DNA from: Flavipsychrobacter sp.
Lineage (GTDB): Bacteria > Bacteroidota > Bacteroidia > Chitinophagales > Chitinophagaceae
Direction: 5' to 3'
NCBI GenBank assembly: GCA_021156265.1
Contig: JAJNBR010000081.1
Span: forward strand, 1-14,240
Length of the DNA: 14,240 nucleotides
The translations under genes were made by a program, and so were the position numbers. The notes below the pieces were generated by a model. The model did not search any database, was not told the DNA's origin, and was given only the letters and a program-made list of their open reading frames with translations. Position 1 is the stretch's first letter. Every line of letters begins with the position of its first letter. This document shows, one piece after another, positions 1 through 5,570 of the stretch.

Positions 1-102
1 TGCGGCCACCAGGAGATCAATTACACGCTGGCACTTGGGGCGCAGCATAAATTGTCTGTAAGCGAAAACGGTGCAGTATTAGAATTGGTCCGAAATGCTT
101 AG
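1..102 (+). CDS. 3' end of an unidentified protein (partial)
   Basis: Frame 1 is open from the first base to a TAG at 100-102 and encodes the last 33 residues of a protein whose start lies left of the window. The tail starts with Cys-Gly-His-Gln-Glu and ends in a short beta-like stretch (SVSENGAVLELVRNA). I do not recognise the family and assign no function. It ends convergently with the rhodanese gene: the two stop codons overlap across bases 99-102, so there is no room for a terminator between them. The reading frame is clean and the overlapping stops fit a real gene end, but a 33-residue tail is weak evidence on its own. Confidence 0.55.
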   Translation, partial: CGHQEINYTLALGAQHKLSVSENGAVLELVRNA

Positions 103-389
103 TCCTTTTTCCAGGCGCTCATGCCACCGGTTAGATTAATTAAATTATTGTAGCCCAGTTGCTCCAGTCGCTGAATCACCAGAGTGCTTCGTATACCTTT
201 TTCGCAATACATCACCACATCACCCTCTTTAGGTATCTCGTCTCTGCGCTCCAGTATCTCGCCAACAGGAATATGGATGCCTCCGATATTGTACAGCTCA
301 TGCTCCCAATCTTCCCGTACATCTACCAAAACAAACGGCTTGTCCTCGTTTATCCACTCCCTGAGCTCAACTGGCGTAATTTTTTTCAT
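99..389 (-). CDS. Rhodanese-like domain protein (single domain)
   Basis: A 96-residue single rhodanese domain. Family members carry sulfur as a persulfide on the active-site cysteine or act in sulfur relay or redox reactions; the acceptor cannot be told from sequence. Visible landmarks are the early VDVRE motif (residues about 22-26), the catalytic loop C62-E-K-G-I-R-S68, and the closing L-x-GG-x-x-AW motif near residues 86-93, all in the expected order. No signal peptide is evident, so it is probably cytoplasmic. I chose the ATG at 389 because the domain begins right after it; a start 10 residues upstream would add a stretch with no domain match. It is transcribed divergently from the YceI-type gene, with 47 bases between them. 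Confidence 0.9.
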   Translation of the reverse strand: MKKITPVELREWINEDKPFVLVDVREDWEHELYNIGGIHIPVGEILERRDEIPKEGDVVMYCEKGIRSTLVIQRLEQLGYNNLINLTGGMSAWKKD

Positions 390-398
390 GATAGACGG

Positions 399-427
399 TA
401 AATTTAAAGTACAAACCATTAACCAAA
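399..427 (-). promoter_or_regulatory. Candidate Bacteroidota promoter for the rhodanese gene
   Basis: On the minus strand TTTG (424-427) is followed after 17 bases by TAAATTTA (399-406), one base off the TAnnTTTG -7 consensus of Bacteroidota primary sigma factors. The start codon lies 9 bases further on. TAAATTTA is a palindrome, so it could also serve the plus-strand YceI-type gene, but no TTTG sits at the right distance on that side. Confidence 0.4.
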
Positions 428-436
428 GCAGTTTAT

Positions 437-1102
437 ATGAAAAGAACGATCATTGCTATGTCATTGATACTGGCGGCATTCACCGCTTGCAACGACGCAC
501 CCGAAGCCGATAATGCGGTAACCTCAGATGCGCAGGAAGTTAATTCTGAAGCGGCAACAGGGGGTGAAACTTACACAGTAGACGCCGGGCAAAGTTCAAT
601 AGAATGGATCGGTACCAAGCCAACCGGTCAGCACCATGGTACATTCAAAGTAAAAGAAGGTACGCTGACAGCCAGCAACAACCAGGTAACAGGTGGTAAA
701 GTAACCATTGATGTAGCCTCTGTACAACCGGATGACCAGGATGCAGAAGGTAACACCAAACTGCAGACGCACCTGAAAAGCCCGGATTTTTTTGAAGTGG
801 AGAAATACCCGACAGGCACATTTGAGATTACTTCGGTGAAAGCCGGTGCACCAACCGGTGGCGATGCGGTGATGAAAGACGCTACGCATACCGTAACAGG
901 AAACCTGAAGCTGAAAGATCAAACCAAAAGCGTTTCGTTTCCGGCAAAGATCAATGCAACAGCTAACGAGATCACCACCGATGCCAGCTTTAATATAGAC
1001 CGCACCCAGTGGGGTATCGTCTATCGCAGCGACAAAAGTCTTGGTGACAAATTCATAGGAACGGATGTAAACATCAAGCTACACATTGTAGCAAAGAAAT
1101 AA
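437..1102 (+). CDS. YceI family lipoprotein
   Basis: A 221-residue envelope lipoprotein with a YceI domain. YceI proteins form a lipocalin-like beta barrel that binds isoprenoid-type lipids in the periplasm; the ligand here is unknown. The N-terminus is a lipoprotein signal (MKR, hydrophobic run, then F-T-A-C with Cys18 as the likely lipidated residue), followed by an acidic, Ala/Thr-rich linker to about residue 45. The domain then shows YTVDAGQSSIEW, the central HLKSPDFF motif with EKYPTGTFEIT, TVTGNLKLKDQTKSVSFP and a C-terminal FNIDRTQWG, as is usual for the family. Phe at -3 of the lipobox is slightly unusual. The gene stands alone and ends at a strong hairpin terminator. No clear ribosome-binding site precedes the ATG. 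Confidence 0.93.
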   Translation: MKRTIIAMSLILAAFTACNDAPEADNAVTSDAQEVNSEAATGGETYTVDAGQSSIEWIGTKPTGQHHGTFKVKEGTLTASNNQVTGGKVTIDVASVQPDDQDAEGNTKLQTHLKSPDFFEVEKYPTGTFEITSVKAGAPTGGDAVMKDATHTVTGNLKLKDQTKSVSFPAKINATANEITTDASFNIDRTQWGIVYRSDKSLGDKFIGTDVNIKLHIVAKK

Positions 1103-1133
1103 AAAAAAGGCCCCGCAGTGCGGGGCTTTTTTT
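1103..1133. terminator. Two-way intrinsic terminator between the YceI gene and obgE
   Basis: A perfect 7-bp stem (GCCCCGC at 1110-1116, GCGGGGC at 1120-1126) closes a 3-base loop and is flanked by an A run on the left and a T run on the right. Either strand therefore gives a hairpin followed by a U tract. The right arm's T run reaches the obgE stop codon at 1132-1134, so the two convergent genes share it. Confidence 0.92.
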
Positions 1134-2136
1134 ATGCTTCGTTATTTTCTGTCAATGCATTCCAGAGCGCATCTTTTAATTGCGTTATGCCCTGGTTCAT
1201 CACCGATGCTATGAAAAAGTGCGGTATTTCCTTAGGTAGTGTTTGCGATATCTCTGCTTTCAGCTCGTCGTCCAGCATATCGCTTTTACTTATCGCTATC
1301 AGCATTTTTTTGTGCAGCAGCTCCGGGTTATACTGTTCCAGTTCGTTCAGCAATATTTTAAACTCTTTAGCATGATCGTTACTGTCAGCAGGTATCACGA
1401 AAAGCAACACCGCGTTGCGTTCGATATGTCGCAGGAATCGATGTCCCAAACCTTTACCCTCAGCAGCGCCTTCAATAATACCAGGCAGATCTGCCATGCA
1501 GAAAGACTTATTGTCCCGATATGGCACCATGCCCAGCTGAGGCGTCAGCGTGGTAAATGCATAGTTGGCGATCTTAGGCCTCGCTGCACTTACTACTGAA
1601 AGCAGCGTTGATTTACCTGCATTAGGGAAACCTACGAGTCCTACGTCGGCCAGTATTTTTAGTTCCAGGTATTTCCAACCCTCGATGCCCATTTCCCCGG
1701 GCTGCGCATACTCAGGCGCCTGGTTGGTTGCTGTAGCAAAATTGCTGTTGCCTAGCCCGCCGCGGCCACCGGGCAGCCAGATCACTTCCTGGCCTTCCTC
1801 CAGTATTTCAGCCTCTACCTCACCCGTTTCTTCATCGCGGGCTATGGTACCAAGCGGCACTTCTATGATAATATCCTCACCATTGCGGCCGGTACAATTA
1901 TTCTTGTCACCCCGCTCGCCATCGTTTGCCAACACGTTTTTATAATAACGTAAATGCAGCAGTGTCCATAGCTGTCTATTCCCTCTCAGGATTATATGTC
2001 CGCCGCGGCCGCCATCGCCGCCATCAGGACCAGCTTGTGGATTGAACTTGGTACGGGCAAAGTGTGCGCTGCCTGCTCCGCCTTTGCCTGAGCGGGCAAA
2101 TATGCGTATGTAGTCTACAAAATTTCCTTTCTCCAC
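1132..2136 (-). CDS. obgE: GTPase Obg/CgtA (ribosome-associated)
   Basis: A 334-residue Obg GTPase, which binds the large ribosomal subunit and acts in its assembly and stress control. The glycine-rich Obg fold covers residues 1-160 (SGKGGAGS, GPDGGDGGRGG, LPGGRGGLGN). The G domain follows with G1 GFPNAGKS (169-176), the switch threonines in YAFTT, G3 DLPG (216-219), G4 as SKSD (283-286) instead of the usual NKxD, and an ASV G5-like motif at 310-312. It ends with the G domain and has no C-terminal OCT extension. The start is GTG, and its first base is also the last base of the adk stop codon (TAGTG), so translation is probably coupled to adk. The NFVDY sequence right after this start matches the usual Obg N-terminus. 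Confidence 0.97.
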   Translation of the reverse strand: MEKGNFVDYIRIFARSGKGGAGSAHFARTKFNPQAGPDGGDGGRGGHIILRGNRQLWTLLHLRYYKNVLANDGERGDKNNCTGRNGEDIIIEVPLGTIARDEETGEVEAEILEEGQEVIWLPGGRGGLGNSNFATATNQAPEYAQPGEMGIEGWKYLELKILADVGLVGFPNAGKSTLLSVVSAARPKIANYAFTTLTPQLGMVPYRDNKSFCMADLPGIIEGAAEGKGLGHRFLRHIERNAVLLFVIPADSNDHAKEFKILLNELEQYNPELLHKKMLIAISKSDMLDDELKAEISQTLPKEIPHFFIASVMNQGITQLKDALWNALTENNEA

Positions 2137-2717
2137 TATGCGGGCAGCAAATATTTATCTACTTCTTTGCTCAGTAGTTTGAATGTTTCGTCAATAGTTC
2201 CGTCACCTTTTACTCGCTCCAGTTTGCCTTGAGCAAAATAGTAGCCTGCAACAGGCTCCGTTTTCGCGTGGTATTCTTTGATGCGTTTTACGATTACTTC
2301 TTCGTTATCGTCGCTGCGGCCTGACGTTGCACCACGGCCGACCAGTCTTTTTATCAACTCTGCCTCAGGTACTTCAAGGGCCAGTACCAGGTGTATTTCA
2401 GTGTTTTTGAACTCAAGTAGTTTATCCAGCGCCTCTGCCTGTGCCTTGGTGCGCGGGAAACCATCGAAGATGAATCCGCGGGCATCAGGTGTATCATCTA
2501 TTTTGCTGCTGATCATGCCGATCACTACCTCATCAGGCACCAGCAAGCCCTGGTCCATATATTTTCTGGCTTCTACTCCAAGCGGAGTCTTGCGACTTAC
2601 CTCATCACGCAATAAGTCCCCGGTTGAAACGTGTTGCAACTGGTAGGTCTCGGTTATATTGGCTGACTGAGTACCTTTTCCGCTGCCCGGAGGACCAAAC
2701 AAGATCAAATTAAACAT
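2136..2717 (-). CDS. adk: Adenylate kinase
   Basis: A 193-residue adenylate kinase (ATP + AMP to 2 ADP), cytosolic. The P-loop GPPGSGKGT occupies residues 8-16, followed by the AMP-binding STGDLLR segment, the DGFPRT motif near residue 90 and the RSDDNEEVIVKRI segment. The LID is the short form, with no cysteine zinc site, which explains the length below 215 residues. The gene starts with ATG at 2717 and its TAG stop overlaps the obgE GTG by one base. A TATTTTTG promoter element lies just upstream, so adk-obgE can be transcribed independently of the rluE-like gene 90 bases further upstream. Confidence 0.97.
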   Translation of the reverse strand: MFNLILFGPPGSGKGTQSANITETYQLQHVSTGDLLRDEVSRKTPLGVEARKYMDQGLLVPDEVVIGMISSKIDDTPDARGFIFDGFPRTKAQAEALDKLLEFKNTEIHLVLALEVPEAELIKRLVGRGATSGRSDDNEEVIVKRIKEYHAKTEPVAGYYFAQGKLERVKGDGTIDETFKLLSKEVDKYLLPA

Positions 2718-2741
2718 ATACTTCTACTAAGATTGAAGGCA

Positions 2742-2777
2742 CAAAAATAAAGTATCCTGTTGGATTACTACTGAAAA
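2742..2777 (-). promoter_or_regulatory. Candidate adk-obgE promoter
   Basis: TATTTTTG on the minus strand (2742-2749) fits the TAnnTTTG -7 consensus exactly and lies 24 bases before the adk ATG. A TTTTC (2773-2777) 23 bases upstream is a loose -33 candidate. The -7 match is good, but the spacing is at the long end. Confidence 0.5.
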
Positions 2778-2807
2778 GTATTAAAAAGAAACTAATAATT
2801 AATGGAA

Positions 2808-3413
2808 CTAGCCGCCCGTTTGCCTGGTTTTGGCGAACAGCAACTCCTTTTCCTCCTCTTTAAGCTCGCGGTATTGTCCCGGTTGCAGCCGGTCCGTGGT
2901 CAGCTTACCTATACTATGGCGGATCAACCTGAGCGTTGGGAAACCAACTGCTGCCGTCATCCTTCTTACCTGCCTGTTTTTGCCTTCGGTCAGTGTAAGC
3001 GATAACCAGGACGTTGGTATATTTTTTCTGAAACGGATGGGCGGGTTCCTCTCCGGTACTGATGGTTCGTCTTTTATCAGTTCAGCGATCGCTGGTTTTG
3101 TTTTGTGTTGTTTCCCGTTGATGTTGATGAGTACACCGCGGCTAAGCAGTTCAATAGCATCTCGTGTTATTGCACCCTCCACCTGCACCCAATATGTTCG
3201 CTCATGTGCAAACTTCGGATCGAGTAATCGATGCGTAACTGTCTTGTCGTTGGTTAAAAGCAACAAACCTTCACTGTCATAGTCTAGCCGTCCGACCGGA
3301 TAAATATTTTTAGGAATTTCCTTAAAAAATTCCGCAAGCGTGGTTTTATCGCCTTCTTCCGAAAACTGCGAAAGAACGTTGAATGGCTTGTAAAAAAGGT
3401 AGTAGTGTAACAT
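2808..3413 (-). CDS. rRNA pseudouridine synthase, RluE-like (RsuA/RluB/E/F family)
   Basis: A 201-residue pseudouridine synthase that isomerises a uridine in rRNA. The protein begins YYLFYKPFNVLSQFS, has the catalytic GRLDYDSEGLLLLTND motif with Asp44 as the expected nucleophile, and ends with EGKNRQVRRM and GFPTLRLIRHSIG. No S4 RNA-binding domain precedes the catalytic domain, which favours the RluE branch (23S rRNA target in E. coli) over RsuA, RluB or RluF; the exact target uridine is inferred. I prefer the ATG at 3413, directly before the conserved HYYLFYKP. An in-frame GTG at 3428 would add five residues and cannot be excluded. The gene is co-oriented with adk, 90 bases upstream of it. 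Confidence 0.9.
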   Translation of the reverse strand: MLHYYLFYKPFNVLSQFSEEGDKTTLAEFFKEIPKNIYPVGRLDYDSEGLLLLTNDKTVTHRLLDPKFAHERTYWVQVEGAITRDAIELLSRGVLININGKQHKTKPAIAELIKDEPSVPERNPPIRFRKNIPTSWLSLTLTEGKNRQVRRMTAAVGFPTLRLIRHSIGKLTTDRLQPGQYRELKEEEKELLFAKTRQTGG

Positions 3414-3456
3414 GATCACTTTATTCACCCGCTGAAACGCTTAACTGCTAAGGCTT

Positions 3457-3502
3457 TCCAAAAGAAAAGAAAAAGTCCGGCCGCTTTTTCAAACGCCGGA
3501 CT
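3457..3502 (-). terminator. Intrinsic terminator of the batB-batC unit
   Basis: An 8-bp perfect inverted repeat (AGTCCGGC at 3474-3481, GCCGGACT at 3495-3502) has a 13-base loop. On the minus strand it is followed by a long T/C-rich run (3473-3457), the correct polarity to end batC transcription. The plus strand has no comparable T run. Confidence 0.75.
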
Positions 3503-3682
3503 CTTATAAAGGATGGGTTAGTAAGTACAATCCTAACACAATATTAAAAATAATTTCTTCTACTAAAAAAAATAATTGCAACTTTTTTTTGAAGGATGTT
3601 GAAAAACTGTTGACAACCAAAATTCCGTTTTACTTCAAACGAACGATATCGATGTCTGCAATGATTCGCTTCCGTCAGTTTT
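3503..3682. other. 180-bp AT-rich spacer downstream of batC, no gene seen
   Basis: Between the batC stop and its terminator I find no convincing reading frame or RNA gene. The visible structure is a pair of TGTTGA(A/C)AA units at 3597-3605 and 3608-3616, 11 bases apart, A/T homopolymer runs around 3544-3590, and a weak 5-bp inverted repeat (GTTAG/CTAAC, 3517-3537). It probably forms a long untranslated 3' end of the bat transcript. Confidence 0.5.
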
Positions 3683-4429
3683 TTACCAATCCTTTTCAAC
3701 TTTCACGGGCGTTCCTTTACCCTTTTGCATTTTATCCTGCAGCTTTTTTTCTTCCTGTTGCAGTGCGTTTAATAGTTGCTCTGCTTGTTGCTCTGACAAT
3801 TTACTAGGCTGCGGCTGCGGACGTTGATCCTGTTTATCTTGCTCTTTATCCTGCTGATCTTTTTGATCTTGTTGCTGATCCTGTTTGTCTTGTTTATCCT
3901 GCTCGTCTTTTTTGTCGCCATTCTTATCCTGCTGTTCTTTGTCCTTATCCCCTTTGTCGTTTTTGTCTTGTTTATCTTTTCCGCCACCACCACCGCCATT
4001 CTTTTTCAACATGGCAAGTGCATACGACAGATTGTATTTAGCGTCAGCGTCCTGGGGGTTGTTTTTTAAAGCCTGCTTGTATGCATCTACAGCTTCCTGC
4101 CATTTTTTTTCTTCCATGTATGTGTTGCCCACGTTATACTGGGCTGCCGATTTTACGGGCTGTTCTTTCGCAACCTTTGCGGTAGTTGCCATCGCTTTTC
4201 GCGTTGCATCAAACTGCTTTTGTTTATACAGCGAATTACCCAGGTTGAATAAACCCGGTGTATAGTTTGGATCTTTCTGCAAGGCTTTTTGATAAGCGGC
4301 AGCAGCCTCTTTATATTTTTGTTGCTCGTACAGCTTGTTGCCCTCGCGCACCGATTTTTTCGCCTGTCCATGGGCCGTGCAAACGATAAACAGGAAAATA
4401 ATGTTCAGTATTAAAAATCGCTTCCTCAT
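3683..4429 (-). CDS. batC: BatC-like tetratricopeptide repeat protein
   Basis: A 248-residue exported TPR protein. Residues 1-22 form a signal peptide (MRKRF, hydrophobic run, AHGQA). TPR-like helical pairs follow at about 24-57, 58-91 and 94-130, ending with DADAKYNLSYAL. A glycine run at 145-150 then leads into a Lys/Asp/Gln-only stretch to about residue 203. The C-terminus (SEQQAEQLLNAL, an EEKKLQDK helix and the last residues VEKDW) is what I recall for BatC of the Bacteroides Bat cluster. Bat proteins have been linked to aerotolerance and envelope stress, but the molecular role is not settled. The ATG overlaps the batB TGA by 4 bases (ATGA), so the two are almost certainly co-translated. 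Family call is firm; function is inferred. Confidence 0.87.
   Translation of the reverse strand: MRKRFLILNIIFLFIVCTAHGQAKKSVREGNKLYEQQKYKEAAAAYQKALQKDPNYTPGLFNLGNSLYKQKQFDATRKAMATTAKVAKEQPVKSAAQYNVGNTYMEEKKWQEAVDAYKQALKNNPQDADAKYNLSYALAMLKKNGGGGGGKDKQDKNDKGDKDKEQQDKNGDKKDEQDKQDKQDQQQDQKDQQDKEQDKQDQRPQPQPSKLSEQQAEQLLNALQQEEKKLQDKMQKGKGTPVKVEKDW
3803..3997 (-). repeat. Low-complexity Gly then Lys/Asp/Gln-coding tract inside batC
   Basis: These bases encode BatC residues 145-209: six consecutive glycines, then more than 50 residues built almost only of K, D, Q, E and N in short units such as DKQDK and DQQQDQ. At DNA level this is an irregular tandem array of GATCCTG, TTTGTCTTG and TTTATC-like pieces on the plus strand, open to length change by slippage. 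Confidence 0.8.
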
Positions 4430-5436
4430 GTCGTCTTTGTTTTCATCTTTAAATTAGCACCCGGCAAAAACCACTCTATCAGCAAAAAAATAAGCCCTGC
4501 TATCAGGAACCACTGAAAGTAACTTTTGTAGTCGGTGAACACCATAGCGCCCAGGCTTTTTTGTTCCATTCCGTCTATCTCATCTACCAGTTTATCAGCA
4601 GCATCGTCAGTGTTTCTCAACAACGTGTAGGTACCACGGCCGGCAGATGCTATTGAACGTAACTCTTCTTCGTTCAGCTTACTAATAACCGGGTTACCGT
4701 TCTCATCCAGCTTCACTGCACGCGTTTCAGCATCGTATAAAGTAGTACCCTGCGGCGAACCAATACCCACTGTATGCACAATGATGCCCGTTTCAGACGC
4801 CTGCTTTACTTTGTTTGCTGCATGCTCATCATGATCCTCGCCGTCAGAAATGATGACCATAGTTTTATATTTCTTCTCTTTTTCCGAAAATGACTGCGTT
4901 GCCAGGTCTACCGCTTCGCTGATCACCGTACCTTGTGTAGGCACCAGCGACGGCTTTACGTTCTGCAACATCATCTTCATGGCGCCATAATCTATAGTAA
5001 GCGGTACCTGGAGATAGGCGCGCCCCGCAAACACTATCAATGCCACGCGGTCATTCTGCATTTTATCTATCATGCGCATTACCAGCTGCTTGGCGCGCGT
5101 CAGGCGGTCGGGTTGAATATCCTGCGCCAGCATGCTCTTACTTACATCCAGTGCAATTACTACATCTACACCTTTTCGTTGCACCTTTTCCATACCACTG
5201 CCCATCTGCAGGTTGGCCCAGCCAATGATTATCGCGGCAACACCTAATGAGGCAAGGATAAACCGGGTGGTATTCCGGCCGGGTATGTATCCGCGTATCT
5301 GGTCATTTACCAGGCGATCGTCGCCCAGTGCTTTCAGGCGTTTTTTTCGCCAGTATATCATCCAGATAAATAGCAGCAAAAGGACCGGCAATATGCCGAG
5401 CGCGAACAGGTGGGATATGTGCTGAAACCGGAGCAT
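4426..5436 (-). CDS. batB: BatB-like von Willebrand A domain membrane protein
   Basis: A 336-residue membrane protein with a VWA domain. Transmembrane segments lie at about 9-28 and 58-76, the VWA domain at about 90-280 and a third transmembrane segment at about 308-326. The metal-ion-dependent adhesion site is intact: DVSKS (D97-x-S99-x-S101), the threonine in PTQGT, and the aspartate in ISDGED. The layout and the overlap with a BatC-like TPR gene point to BatB. I chose ATG 5436 because the preceding codons in frame reach only a TTG at 5460, and because the TAAATTTG promoter element lies between. It is divergent from pcrA. Usual partners (MoxR ATPase, DUF58, BatA, BatD, BatE) are not in this window on either side. 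Confidence 0.9.
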   Translation of the reverse strand: MLRFQHISHLFALGILPVLLLLFIWMIYWRKKRLKALGDDRLVNDQIRGYIPGRNTTRFILASLGVAAIIIGWANLQMGSGMEKVQRKGVDVVIALDVSKSMLAQDIQPDRLTRAKQLVMRMIDKMQNDRVALIVFAGRAYLQVPLTIDYGAMKMMLQNVKPSLVPTQGTVISEAVDLATQSFSEKEKKYKTMVIISDGEDHDEHAANKVKQASETGIIVHTVGIGSPQGTTLYDAETRAVKLDENGNPVISKLNEEELRSIASAGRGTYTLLRNTDDAADKLVDEIDGMEQKSLGAMVFTDYKSYFQWFLIAGLIFLLIEWFLPGANLKMKTKTT

Positions 5437-5457
5437 GGATAAATATAAGTACGAACG

Positions 5458-5465
5458 CAAATTTA
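5458..5465 (-). promoter_or_regulatory. Candidate batB-batC promoter (-7 element)
   Basis: TAAATTTG on the minus strand matches TAnnTTTG exactly and lies 21 bases before the batB ATG. I see no convincing TTTG at the -33 position. It overlaps the alternative TTG start at 5460, which argues against that start. Confidence 0.5.
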
Positions 5466-5556
5466 AACGTCATCGTCTTTCCTGTTCACGGAAAAATTAT
5501 GATTTTTAAATTCTTTAACAGCCTTTGACCCACCCTGTTTTTTGGGGCTCATAACG

Positions 5557-5564
5557 TAGATTTG
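5557..5564 (+). promoter_or_regulatory. Candidate pcrA promoter, nearly leaderless
   Basis: TAGATTTG matches TAnnTTTG exactly and ends only 6 bases before the pcrA ATG at 5571 (sequence TTTGCAGACTATG). If transcription starts about 5-7 bases after the element, the mRNA has almost no 5' leader. The -33 match is poor (a T run around 5538-5543). Confidence 0.5.
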
Positions 5565-5570
5565 CAGACT

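Noticed and set aside
3589..3807. 72-residue plus-strand frame entering batC from the spacer
   Set aside because: It begins at TTG, has no family resemblance, and half of it is antisense to batC.
3824..4069. Plus-strand frame with an extremely hydrophobic Leu/Ile/Phe sequence resembling a membrane protein
   Set aside because: It is the antisense of the Lys/Asp/Gln tract of batC; GAT/AAA/CAG codons read backwards give Ile, Phe and Leu.
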